NCBI GenBank assembly: GCA_902493795.1
Contig: CABUQZ010000037.1
Span: 1-7,713 of the forward strand
Length of the DNA: 7,713 nucleotides
Origin: an uncultured Clostridium sp.
GTDB taxonomy: Bacteria; Bacillota_I; Bacilli_A; RF39; UBA660
Direction of reading: 5' to 3'
Shown here: in pieces, positions 1 to 6,497 of the stretch
How positions within the stretch are numbered: position 1 is the stretch's first letter
Layout of the letters: each line of letters begins with the position of its first letter
Program-made: the position numbers and the translations under genes
Notes under the pieces: model-generated
Seen by the model: the letters and a program-made list of their open reading frames with translations, nothing else
Database searches by the model: none
Told to the model about the DNA's origin: nothing

Positions 1-30
1 AATTATCAAATAGTTCTTTTTCAGTTTTAA
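1..30 (+). CDS. Possible 3' end of a + strand gene cut by the left edge
   Basis: Frame 1 is open from the first base and reads NYQIVLFQF before a TAA stop at 28-30. A strong + strand terminator begins 40 bases later, a usual distance for the end of a transcript entering from the left. Nine codons are too few to identify a product. The opposite strand offers a competing reading from an ATG at 46-44 (see rejected items), so this call is weak. Seeing the sequence to the left would settle it. Confidence 0.3.
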   Translation, partial: NYQIVLFQF

Positions 31-69
31 ATGTAGTTATAATCATATAATTATTATATATTAAAATAA

Positions 70-116
70 CCAACCTTGAAAAGGTTGGCGACTAAAATTT
101 ATTTTAGTCTTTTTTT
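70..116 (+). terminator. Tandem-hairpin intrinsic terminator, + strand
   Basis: Two hairpins sit almost back to back. The first pairs CCAACCTT (70-77) with AAGGTTGG (81-88). The second pairs GACTAAAA (90-97) with TTTTAGTC (102-109) and runs straight into seven T residues (110-116). The second hairpin plus T-run is a textbook intrinsic terminator for a + strand transcript from left of the window. The first, GC-richer hairpin may be the 3' end of a structured RNA or a second barrier. On the - strand the first hairpin is followed by TTATTTTAAT, a weaker tail. Confidence 0.8.
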
Positions 117-119
117 ATT

Positions 120-450
120 GAAAAATATTTTAATTTTAATTGTCTTTTAAATGTTGTTAAAATCCTATTTTATAAACATTTATATAATTTTTATTTATTT
201 TAAATAAATTAAATTGGTAGTAAAAATTTAAAATTACTTTAATATGTGAATATAAAAACTACTGTGTCAAATGACATAGTAGTTAATTTGTGAGCAAGAA
301 TAGTGGAGTAGTCACTGGTCTTACAATAAAAAGATAATATTACTTTTATTATGTATTATGAAGTATGTAGTAAAGATTTATATTATGGAATTTTACCTAT
401 TTAAAGCTAGGCTAAAATAATAATAAAAATTGAAATAATTAATTTAACAT
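120..450. other. Intergenic stretch with no supported gene
   Basis: About 330 very AT-rich bases without a credible reading frame on either strand. The longest frames are under 25 codons and lack Shine-Dalgarno sites. The only clear element is the hairpin at 257-284, annotated separately as a - strand terminator. The part at 285-330 is less AT-rich than its surroundings and has AGTAGT/ACTACT segments complementary to the hairpin arms. It may be the 3' untranslated end of the HD-domain gene, a small RNA, or the remnant of a mobile element. I cannot decide which. Confidence 0.5.
254..284 (-). terminator. Intrinsic terminator, - strand
   Basis: AACTACTGTGTC (257-268) and GACATAGTAGTT (273-284) form a 12-bp stem with one G-T pair and a 4-base loop. 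Read on the - strand the stem continues into a run of T residues (complement of the A-run at 254-258). The + strand side has no T-run. It is the first good terminator downstream of the HD-domain gene, about 170 bases past its stop, and probably ends that transcript. Confidence 0.7.
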
Positions 451-1137
451 TTAATTCTTTTTTTTATTTAGATAATTATCTAAGTAATTAATCCACTCTG
501 GAACATTTTCTTCCTCAAAAAAGTGATAAAGGAATTCTATCATTGTATTATGTCTTTCTATTGCCTCTTTTTTTCCAGAGTTTGTTAGCATTAAATCTTT
601 TAATTTTAGTAATTTTTCAAACATATGAGTAACAACTGTTCCAACCTTTTTCTCGATATATTCATTTGCAGACATATTTAATGTAGGGTATATATTTTTG
701 CCAAAAAATAAATTCCCATGTGCTAAATTATATTGATAACAACGAAGTATTCCAGTAGTACCCGTTCCATCACACATATCTGCATCTGATACTATCATAC
801 CCTCAAGTGTTAATGGGCAAATACCTTTTAATCTTTTGCTATAACCAATAGTTTTAAGAGCGTTTAAAACTTGTTTTTTAATATTATCTTCAATATAACA
901 TTGTTCTAAAATATTTCTGGCATTTGTTAAATTATTAGCATCTTCTATTCCAAATATTTTATAATCATCAACATCATGTAATAATGCTATCAAGGCAACT
1001 ACATCTTTATTTGCGTGCTCCATTTTAGCAAACTTTAAAGATAGATTTAATACTCTATTTATATGTTCCATTCCATGGCCAGTATTATCTTTGCTTAATA
1101 ACTCGCTTACTTTATCTTTTACATTTTCTATTATCAT
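451..1137 (-). CDS. HD-domain metal-dependent phosphohydrolase (YpgQ/YedJ-like)
   Basis: A soluble 228-residue protein of the HD superfamily, whose members use a metal held by His and Asp to hydrolyse phosphate esters or nucleotides. The signature residues are visible: H21 and H25 in GHGMEHINRV, the defining H54-D55 pair in LLHDVDD, and D118/D120 in VSDADMCDG. The order and spacing match the YpgQ/YedJ branch, whose B. subtilis member is reported to be a dNTP pyrophosphohydrolase, but substrate cannot be read from sequence. The usual DADRLDAIGAIG segment is here DADMCDGTGTTG, so the branch is diverged. There is no signal peptide or membrane segment. The start is fixed by AGGAGG five bases upstream of ATG. 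It lies downstream of femX on the same strand, but a terminator and its own promoter separate them, so it is probably monocistronic. Confidence 0.85.
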   Translation of the reverse strand: MIIENVKDKVSELLSKDNTGHGMEHINRVLNLSLKFAKMEHANKDVVALIALLHDVDDYKIFGIEDANNLTNARNILEQCYIEDNIKKQVLNALKTIGYSKRLKGICPLTLEGMIVSDADMCDGTGTTGILRCYQYNLAHGNLFFGKNIYPTLNMSANEYIEKKVGTVVTHMFEKLLKLKDLMLTNSGKKEAIERHNTMIEFLYHFFEEENVPEWINYLDNYLNKKKN

Positions 1138-1142
1138 AAATG

Positions 1143-1148
1143 CCTCCT
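1143..1148 (-). promoter_or_regulatory. Shine-Dalgarno site of the HD-domain gene
   Basis: The - strand reads AGGAGG followed by five bases (CATTT) and then ATG. It is a full match to the anti-Shine-Dalgarno sequence and fixes the start at 1137. Confidence 0.9.
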
Positions 1149-1162
1149 AATATTTTTATTTA

Positions 1163-1191
1163 ATTATACCATACAAATTTTTAATAATGAA
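1163..1191 (-). promoter_or_regulatory. Extended -10 promoter of the HD-domain gene
   Basis: On the - strand a perfect TATAAT (1168-1163) is preceded directly by TGG (1171-1169), giving an extended -10 element. The -35 region, 17 bases upstream, is poor (TTCATT, 1191-1186), which is usual for extended -10 promoters. Transcription would begin near 1156, giving a leader of only about 19 bases with the Shine-Dalgarno site inside it. Confidence 0.75.
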
Positions 1192-1261
1192 TATACGAAA
1201 ATTTTTATATGGATATTGATAAATAAAGGTTTTTTGTGTAATAATTGCCTTTTGGTCGTAT

Positions 1262-1287
1262 AAAAAAAGCTTGTGTTTTACAAGCTT
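1262..1287 (-). terminator. Intrinsic terminator of femX
   Basis: AAGCTTGT (1267-1274) pairs perfectly with ACAAGCTT (1280-1287) around a 5-base loop. On the - strand the stem is followed by seven T residues. The stem overlaps the first two bases of the femX stop codon, so transcription ends almost at the end of the reading frame and is unlikely to run into the HD-domain gene. Confidence 0.9.
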
Positions 1288-2602
1288 ATATTTTGAATTC
1301 AAATCTTTCGTTTACTGTTGTTTGATATAAATTGTACATTGTTTTATTTGTCATAATACCAAACTCACCAATATATTCAAGAATACTTCCTCTTAATGCT
1401 AATTTAGCTTCATTTAATCCATATATTGGATTTCTTCTAGGGTCGAATCCTCCTGTTATTTCTCCAAATATGAATGTTCTTAAATTACTACTAGAATATT
1501 GCTTTATTACTTGCCATCTTAGTAAAAATGCTGCATTTAAATTACTATATTCTTTTAAATATCCATCTTCAAATATAGAAACGTTATTTCCGTGTTTTAT
1601 TACTATACACATTGCTATTATTCTTCCATTTGGGAAATCTTTTAAAGTCTGTGTTGATTTTACTAAGTGTTCTTTATATCCTGCTATTATTCTATCGGAT
1701 TCCATTTTTTGATTTAAAGTTTTTCTTATATTTTTCCCTGATGCATTTCTTTCTTGAATTATGATATTTAATCTTTCGTTTCTTTCTATTTCTTTTTCAT
1801 ATAATCCTTTGCTATTATTTACATATCTTTCAGAATTTATTCTTGCAATATATACTTCACATTCTGGATTATTTATTATCAAGTTTTGGTAGTATTCTAT
1901 TGGCCTATTAAATTTTTCTTTTGCAATTTCATATATTGCTTGAATGTTTTTTGTTTCATCCTTAAGGATTTCTACACCTAATCTTGCTGACTTTCTTAAT
2001 TTTGTTCTTGCTCTTTTATCTATTTTAGATAATAATGTTTTTGCATTTATTGGTAAATTTGTAACAGCATACCATCTAGGTAGAATCCCTTCGAAGAATA
2101 AGTTTTGCCCTCTAAAATCGAAGTCCATTTTCTTTAGTAAAAAGTTTACTATATCTTTAGCATATTGATTTGCCTTAACAATTTCTCCACCATGAAGGAT
2201 TGCATCTAACTTTTTATCAACATCATTTGTGTTTTCTTTTAAAGCACCATATTTGTTTCTTATGGAAAGAATTACAGGTGGATCCATAGTAAATGACATT
2301 ATTTTTTTATCATTTAGATATTTTTTTAATTCTTTTAGTGCTTGTTCTGCAAAATCAAAATTCTCAAAATCAATTAATGGACCTCTTGGAGCATATGATA
2401 CACTTTGACCCATATATACATTTTTAGTAAGTAGTAAAGTTACACCTTTTACTTCCATACCTTCTTCAAATCCTAAATATAATACCTCGTATCCTAGCGA
2501 TATTGCTGCATTTCCAAAATTAGAGGTTTGCCATGGATTAGCATATTCATGTGATTTAGCATATGCATCAAAATTTTCTGGAGTTAGTTCTACAATCTTC
2601 AT
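1286..2602 (-). CDS. FemABX-family peptidoglycan bridge aminoacyltransferase
   Basis: A 438-residue enzyme of the FemA/FemB/FemX/MurM family. These transfer amino acids from aminoacyl-tRNA to the stem-peptide side chain of peptidoglycan precursors, working at the cytoplasmic face of the membrane. Visible family traits are the N-terminal NPWQTSNFGN segment (22-31), a GNAT-like core, the basic segment KIDKRARTKLRKSARLGVEI (193-212), a charged, helix-rich insertion around 260-320 matching the coiled-coil arm of FemA, and the C-terminal block GEITGGFDPRRNPIYGLNEAK (380-400) leading into EYIGEFGI. Length is typical for the family. The transferred amino acid (Ala, Ser or Gly) cannot be told from sequence. 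The ATG is supported by GAGG seven bases upstream. It is divergent from murD, an earlier enzyme of the same pathway, with overlapping promoters. Confidence 0.9.
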   Translation of the reverse strand: MKIVELTPENFDAYAKSHEYANPWQTSNFGNAAISLGYEVLYLGFEEGMEVKGVTLLLTKNVYMGQSVSYAPRGPLIDFENFDFAEQALKELKKYLNDKKIMSFTMDPPVILSIRNKYGALKENTNDVDKKLDAILHGGEIVKANQYAKDIVNFLLKKMDFDFRGQNLFFEGILPRWYAVTNLPINAKTLLSKIDKRARTKLRKSARLGVEILKDETKNIQAIYEIAKEKFNRPIEYYQNLIINNPECEVYIARINSERYVNNSKGLYEKEIERNERLNIIIQERNASGKNIRKTLNQKMESDRIIAGYKEHLVKSTQTLKDFPNGRIIAMCIVIKHGNNVSIFEDGYLKEYSNLNAAFLLRWQVIKQYSSSNLRTFIFGEITGGFDPRRNPIYGLNEAKLALRGSILEYIGEFGIMTNKTMYNLYQTTVNERFEFKI

Positions 2603-2609
2603 AAGTCAG

Positions 2610-2613
2610 CCTC
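2610..2613 (-). promoter_or_regulatory. Shine-Dalgarno site of the FemABX gene
   Basis: GAGG on the - strand, seven bases before the ATG at 2602. This is the only ribosome-binding match near the start. Confidence 0.7.
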
Positions 2614-2627
2614 GCAATCTTATCTGT

Positions 2628-2655
2628 ATTATAACATAATTGAATTGAATTTGAA
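2628..2655 (-). promoter_or_regulatory. Promoter of the FemABX gene, extended -10
   Basis: On the - strand a perfect TATAAT (2633-2628) is preceded by TGT (2636-2634), giving an extended -10. With a 16-base spacer the -35 is TTCAAA (2655-2650), four of six consensus matches. Predicted transcription start is near 2621, a leader of about 19 bases. Its -35 shares DNA with the -35 of the divergent murD promoter. Confidence 0.7.
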
Positions 2656-2672
2656 ATATTATGTAGTATAAT
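2645..2672 (+). promoter_or_regulatory. Promoter of murD
   Basis: TTGAAT (2645-2650), a 16-base spacer and a perfect TATAAT (2667-2672). TTGAA recurs nearby (2640-2645 and 2652-2656), so the exact -35 is uncertain. The predicted start, about 2679, falls on the Shine-Dalgarno sequence itself, leaving a leader of roughly 14 bases. Confidence 0.7.
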
Positions 2673-2678
2673 TTTAAT

Positions 2679-2683
2679 AGGAG
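2679..2683 (+). promoter_or_regulatory. Shine-Dalgarno site that decides the murD start
   Basis: AGGAG lies nine bases before the ATG at 2693 but only three before an in-frame TTG at 2687. The spacing favours ATG 2693, so the longer 446-residue reading from the TTG is probably wrong by two residues. Confidence 0.8.
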
Positions 2684-2692
2684 TGATTGTAT

Positions 2693-4027
2693 ATGTTTGA
2701 GAATAATAAAGTATTAATTCTTGGATTTGCAAGAAGTGGGTATGAGGCAGCTAAATTTCTTGTTAAAAGAGGAAATAAAGTTGTTTTAACAGATATGAAA
2801 CAAAATCATGATGAAAAGCAGATGCAAGAGTTAAAAGAATTAGGAGTTACTCTTGTTCTTGGGGAACATCCAGATGACTTATTGGATGAGACTTTTGATT
2901 ATTTGATTAAAAATCCAGGTGTTCCAATAGATCATAAATATGTATTAAAAGCAAAAGAGCTTGGTGTAGAAGTAATTAATGAAGTTGAGATGGCTTATAG
3001 ACTACTTCCAGATAATGTTAAATTAATTGGGATTACTGGTACTAACGGAAAAACTACTACAACAACATTAATATATAAATTTTTAATTGAAGATAGAAAA
3101 AGAGCACATTTAACAGGTAATATAGGATATCCTTTAACAGGTTTTTTAGATAAATTACAAGCTGGTGATATTATTGTTATGGAAACATCTTGTCAACAAC
3201 TTGAAAATTTAACGAAGTATAATCCTGATGTAGCTGTTATGACTAATTTAAGTCCTGCGCATGTCGATTTCTTTAAAACTTATGAAAACTATAAAAGAGT
3301 AAAAGCAAAAATATTTCAAAATCAAGATGCTAGTAAAGTAGCTATTTTAAATCTTGAAAATAGTGATGTTTTAGAAGAAACTAAAAATATTAAGTCAACA
3401 GTTAAGTATTTTTCTAGTAAGAAAGAAATAAATGGAGCTTATTTAAAGGATAATGCAATATACTATTATGATGAAAAGATAATTGATACTAAGGATATTA
3501 GATTAATAGGAGTTCATAATTATGAAAATGTTATGGCTTCTGTTATGGCAGTTAAAGAATTTGGAGTATCTACTGAAGCTATTGTTAAAGTACTTAAAGA
3601 TTTTAATGGAGTTGAACATAGGCTTGAGTTTGTAAAAGAAGTAAATGGTAGAAAATTTTATAATGATACAGAAGCTACTAATATAAAATGTACTCAGATT
3701 GCTCTTCCATCATTTAATGTTGATACTTATATTATTTTAGGTGGTCTTGAAAGAGGGCAAAACTTTGATGAACTTGCTTCCTATTTAACTCATGTAAAGG
3801 GAATACTTGCAATTGGACAGTGTAGATTAAGAGTAGAAGAATTTGCAAAGAAAAATAATATTCCTGTAATTGTGGAAGAACATTTAAAAGATGGATTTAA
3901 AAAGTTATATAATATGAGTACTCCAAACTCAGTAATACTTTTATCACCAGCATCTGCTTCATGGGATCAATATAAAGAGTGTGAAGTAAGGGGAGCTGAA
4001 TTCAAAGAACTTGTCAACAAGCTATAA
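2693..4027 (+). CDS. murD: UDP-N-acetylmuramoyl-L-alanine--D-glutamate ligase
   Basis: A cytoplasmic ATP-dependent ligase that adds D-glutamate to UDP-MurNAc-L-alanine, the second amino acid of the peptidoglycan stem. At 444 residues it has normal family length and all three domains: an N-terminal Rossmann-like UDP-binding domain (ILGFARSGYEAAKFL, 9-23), the central ATPase with P-loop GITGTNGKTTTT (113-124, K120), and the C-terminal glutamate-binding domain with HRLEFV (309-314) and LLSPASASWDQY (416-427). HN at 275-276 and N278 match the conserved H-N-x-x-N segment. Several family motifs are altered: ETSCQQLE where ESSFQLE is usual, and NDTEATN (324-330) where NDSKATN is usual, replacing a substrate-contacting Lys by Glu (E327). 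The rest of the architecture is MurD-like, so I keep the call. No terminator separates it from secG. Confidence 0.93.
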   Translation: MFENNKVLILGFARSGYEAAKFLVKRGNKVVLTDMKQNHDEKQMQELKELGVTLVLGEHPDDLLDETFDYLIKNPGVPIDHKYVLKAKELGVEVINEVEMAYRLLPDNVKLIGITGTNGKTTTTTLIYKFLIEDRKRAHLTGNIGYPLTGFLDKLQAGDIIVMETSCQQLENLTKYNPDVAVMTNLSPAHVDFFKTYENYKRVKAKIFQNQDASKVAILNLENSDVLEETKNIKSTVKYFSSKKEINGAYLKDNAIYYYDEKIIDTKDIRLIGVHNYENVMASVMAVKEFGVSTEAIVKVLKDFNGVEHRLEFVKEVNGRKFYNDTEATNIKCTQIALPSFNVDTYIILGGLERGQNFDELASYLTHVKGILAIGQCRLRVEEFAKKNNIPVIVEEHLKDGFKKLYNMSTPNSVILLSPASASWDQYKECEVRGAEFKELVNKL

Positions 4028-4032
4028 ATAAC

Positions 4033-4061
4033 TTGAAATATACTTGATTATTTGGTAGAAT
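4033..4061 (+). promoter_or_regulatory. Promoter of secG, near consensus with extended -10
   Basis: TTGAAA (4033-4038), a 17-base spacer and TAGAAT (4056-4061), each five of six matches, with TGG directly before the -10. It begins only six bases after the murD stop codon. Predicted transcription start is near 4068, giving a leader of about 20 bases. Confidence 0.8.
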
Positions 4062-4074
4062 ATTTACTAGTAAT

Positions 4075-4080
4075 GAGGTG
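4075..4080 (+). promoter_or_regulatory. Shine-Dalgarno site fixing the GTG start of secG
   Basis: GAGGTG seven bases before GTG 4088. No in-frame ATG offers a better start, and the SecG N-terminus begins at once with its first membrane helix from this GTG. Confidence 0.85.
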
Positions 4081-4087
4081 ATATATA

Positions 4088-4300
4088 GTGAAAACTGTAT
4101 TATTAATTATTTGTGTTTTATTAATAGCTATAGTACTTTTACAAAGTAATAAGGCAGAAGGAACTTCTCAGATAATTTCTGGAGGTAACTCTGATTTATT
4201 CAGTCAAAGAAAAGAACGTGGATTAGAGTTATTTATTAGTAGATTGACTTTTGCTTTAGGTGGTTTGTTTTTTATAATCTGTATTTTAATGAATATATAG
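4088..4300 (+). CDS. secG: SecG, preprotein translocase subunit
   Basis: A 70-residue membrane protein, the small accessory subunit of the SecYEG channel that helps SecA-driven protein export. It has two hydrophobic helices (about 3-19 and 49-69) joined by a polar loop. The loop carries the conserved family pattern LLQSNKAEG...ISGGNSDLFSQRKERGLELF (17-49), matching the usual LQSGK...SGG...LFGxxKARGxE. Length is normal for Gram-positive SecG. Translation starts at GTG. It is the first gene of the secG-rnr-smpB-ssrA order seen in many Bacillota, but here a terminator cuts it off from rnr. It may be transcribed both from its own promoter and by read-through from murD. Confidence 0.93.
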   Translation: MKTVLLIICVLLIAIVLLQSNKAEGTSQIISGGNSDLFSQRKERGLELFISRLTFALGGLFFIICILMNI

Positions 4301-4326
4301 TGATAAATATATGTTAAATATGCTGT

Positions 4327-4352
4327 AACGTAAGTTTTTAACTTACGTTTTT
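4327..4352 (+). terminator. Intrinsic terminator after secG
   Basis: AACGTAAGTT (4327-4336) is complementary to AACTTACGTT (4340-4349), giving a stem of 8-10 pairs, with five T residues at 4348-4352. It lies 27 bases after the secG stop and would separate secG from rnr transcription. Confidence 0.8.
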
Positions 4353-4354
4353 CT

Positions 4355-4384
4355 TTGGTTTAAAGAGAATTTATGTTATATAAT
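4355..4384 (+). promoter_or_regulatory. Probable promoter of rnr
   Basis: A perfect TATAAT (4379-4384) follows a weak TTGGTT (4355-4360) with an 18-base spacer, directly after the secG terminator. The predicted start, about 4391, coincides with the AGGA ribosome-binding site, so the leader would be only about 13 bases. Confidence 0.55.
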
Positions 4385-4390
4385 ATTATT

Positions 4391-4394
4391 AGGA
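4391..4394 (+). promoter_or_regulatory. Shine-Dalgarno site of rnr
   Basis: AGGA (in AGGATGTG) nine bases before ATG 4404. The ATG inside this site is out of frame with the gene and is not the start. Confidence 0.75.
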
Positions 4395-4403
4395 TGTGAA
4401 AAT

Positions 4404-6497
4404 ATGAAAGATAGAATACTTGATGCATTAAATAAGGTTCATCGTGCATTAACCTATGAAGAAATTGATTCTTTATTAGATATAAAAACAATTGAAGAAA
4501 CAAAACAGATGAGTGATACTTTAAATGAGTTGGAAAAAAATGGTGATATTTATCATTCAAATAAGGGTAAATATATGCTTTTTTCTGATAGTAATTTAAG
4601 AAAAGGTGTTTTAAGAGTAAATAAGAAAGGTTTTGGATTTGTTGAAGTCAATGGGGAAGAAGATGTGTTTATTCCTATAGATAATATGAATGATGCGATA
4701 GATGAAGACCTTGTTGCTGTTGAAATAACTGAGTCTAAAGAAGATGGAAAAAGAGAAGGAAGAATTGTTCGTGTTATTAAAAGAAATGTTGCTCATGTAG
4801 TTGGGGAAATTTATTTTAAAAAAGGTATAGGGCATATTATTCCAGATGATAAAAGTCTTAAACTTGATATAGAAATACCTCCTAAAAAGAATATGGGGTC
4901 AGTTGATGGACATAAAGTTGTTGTTGAAATAGAATCAATTAAAAAAAGAAAATGTATTGGAAAAGTAATTAAAATATTAGGTCATAAGAATGATGTTGGT
5001 GTAGATATTGTATCAATAGTAGAAAAATATGAAATTAAGTATGAATTTGATGAAGATGTAATTAAACAGTTAGATTCTATTCCAGAAGAAGTAAGTGAAG
5101 AAGATAAAGCAGGAAGAAGAGATTTAACTCAAGAAATGATTTTCACAATTGATGGTGATGATACAAAAGATATAGATGACGCTATTTCTTGTGAAAAACT
5201 TCCAAATGGTAATTATAAATTAGGTGTGCATATTGCCGATGTTTCATATTATGTTAAAGAAGGGTCACCACTTGATGTTGAAGCTATGGAAAGAGGGACA
5301 AGTGTTTATTTAGTTGATAGAGTTATACCGATGCTTCCTCATAAGCTATCTAATGGGATTTGTTCTTTAAATCCGGAAGTTGAACGTTTAGCTATTTCAT
5401 GTGTTATGGAAATAGATAAAAATGGTAAAACAGTTGATTATGAAATATTTGAAAGTGTAATTAAATCTAGAATTCAAATGACTTATAAAAAAGTTAATAA
5501 GGTTCTTGATGGAGAAGTGGTAGAGGGGTATGAGCCTTACACTGATACATTATTATTAATGAAAGAACTTGCTGATATTATTAGGAAACATAAAAATGAG
5601 CGTGGTTATATCGATTTTGATTCAAATGAAGCTAAAATACTAGTAGATGAGAATTGTGTTCCATATGACGTTGTTTTACGTGATAGAGGAGCTGGAGAAA
5701 ACTTAATTGAAGACTTTATGATTCAAGCTAATGAATGTGTTGCAACTCATATATTTTATATGGATTTACCATTTATTTATCGTGTTCATGAATATCCTAA
5801 GGAAGATAAGATTAAAACGTTTTTACAATTTGTGTCATCTTTAGGTTATAGTGTTCCAGGATATATAAAAGATATTAGTCCAAAATCTATGCAAAAATTA
5901 CTTACTTTTTTGAAAGATAAAAAAGAATATAAAGTCTTATCTAGCTTGCTTTTAAGAAATATGCAAAAAGCAGTCTATTTACCACAAAATTTAGGTCACT
6001 ATGGACTTGCTAGTAAATGTTATACACATTTTACTTCTCCAATTAGAAGATATCCAGATACAACTGTTCATATACTTCTTAGAACTTACTTATTTAATAA
6101 TGATATGTCTAGTGCTACTTTAAGACATTGGGAAGATAAACTTGTTATGGTAGCAGATCATTCATCTGTTAAAGAACGTTCATCAATTGAATGTGAAAGA
6201 GAAGTTGATGATATGAAAATGGCAGAATATATGGAAAAACATATTGGAGAAAAGTATGAAGGAATGATTTCTGGAGTTACTAATTTTGGATTGTTTGTAC
6301 AACTTCCTAATTTAATTGAGGGACTTGTTCATATTTCTGAGCTTGATGGATTTTATAGTTTTAGAGAAGAAAGCCAAATGTTAATAAATGAAGATACACA
6401 TAATATGTATAAATTAGGAGATAAGGTAGAAATTAAAGTTGTTAAAGCTTCTAAAGAAGAAAAGACAATTGATTTTCAAATTATTAGAAAACTTTAG
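4404..6497 (+). CDS. rnr: Ribonuclease R, 3'-5' exoribonuclease
   Basis: A 697-residue processive exoribonuclease of the RNase II/R (RNB) family, which degrades structured RNA from the 3' end and removes non-stop mRNAs during trans-translation. Domains in order: an N-terminal winged-helix (1-60), a first cold-shock domain (about 66-125, with KGFGFVEV...EDVFIP), a second cold-shock domain (about 126-195), the RNB catalytic domain (about 238-565) and a C-terminal S1 domain (about 615-695, GMISGVTNFGLFVQL). The catalytic segment TIDGDDTKDIDDA (248-260) supplies the metal-binding Asp residues D250, D256, D258 and D259. THFTSPIRRYPD (541-552) is the conserved RNB motif. The winged-helix argues for RNase R rather than RNase II. 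It ends right after S1, without the basic tail usual in longer homologues. Its stop overlaps the smpB ribosome-binding site. Confidence 0.95.
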   Translation: MKDRILDALNKVHRALTYEEIDSLLDIKTIEETKQMSDTLNELEKNGDIYHSNKGKYMLFSDSNLRKGVLRVNKKGFGFVEVNGEEDVFIPIDNMNDAIDEDLVAVEITESKEDGKREGRIVRVIKRNVAHVVGEIYFKKGIGHIIPDDKSLKLDIEIPPKKNMGSVDGHKVVVEIESIKKRKCIGKVIKILGHKNDVGVDIVSIVEKYEIKYEFDEDVIKQLDSIPEEVSEEDKAGRRDLTQEMIFTIDGDDTKDIDDAISCEKLPNGNYKLGVHIADVSYYVKEGSPLDVEAMERGTSVYLVDRVIPMLPHKLSNGICSLNPEVERLAISCVMEIDKNGKTVDYEIFESVIKSRIQMTYKKVNKVLDGEVVEGYEPYTDTLLLMKELADIIRKHKNERGYIDFDSNEAKILVDENCVPYDVVLRDRGAGENLIEDFMIQANECVATHIFYMDLPFIYRVHEYPKEDKIKTFLQFVSSLGYSVPGYIKDISPKSMQKLLTFLKDKKEYKVLSSLLLRNMQKAVYLPQNLGHYGLASKCYTHFTSPIRRYPDTTVHILLRTYLFNNDMSSATLRHWEDKLVMVADHSSVKERSSIECEREVDDMKMAEYMEKHIGEKYEGMISGVTNFGLFVQLPNLIEGLVHISELDGFYSFREESQMLINEDTHNMYKLGDKVEIKVVKASKEEKTIDFQIIRKL

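Noticed and set aside
1..46. A - strand gene start, ATG at 46-44 reading MIITTFKTEKELFDN off the left edge
   Set aside because: The composition looks protein-like, but there is no Shine-Dalgarno site before the ATG and a strong + strand terminator lies directly upstream of it. Fifteen codons cannot decide. It remains a real alternative to the + strand 3' end that I listed.
351..404. A short + strand frame, MYYEVCSKDLYYGILPI
   Set aside because: Seventeen codons, no ribosome-binding site, no family recognised. Likely chance in AT-rich DNA or a remnant too small to assign.
1226..1256. AAAGG and CCTTT arms upstream of the HD-domain promoter as a hairpin
   Set aside because: Only five pairs around a large loop, with no T-run. 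Not distinguishable from chance.
1332..1712. A 126-codon + strand frame inside the FemABX gene, and similar frames at 1944-2168, 4360-4560, 4611-4835 and 6713-6934
   Set aside because: All are antisense shadows of well-supported genes. They are rich in Phe, Ile, Leu and Ser from complemented AT-rich codons and lack start signals.
2687..2692. TTG at 2687 as the start of murD
   Set aside because: It is only three bases from the AGGAG site, while the ATG at 2693 is nine bases away and gives the normal MurD N-terminus.
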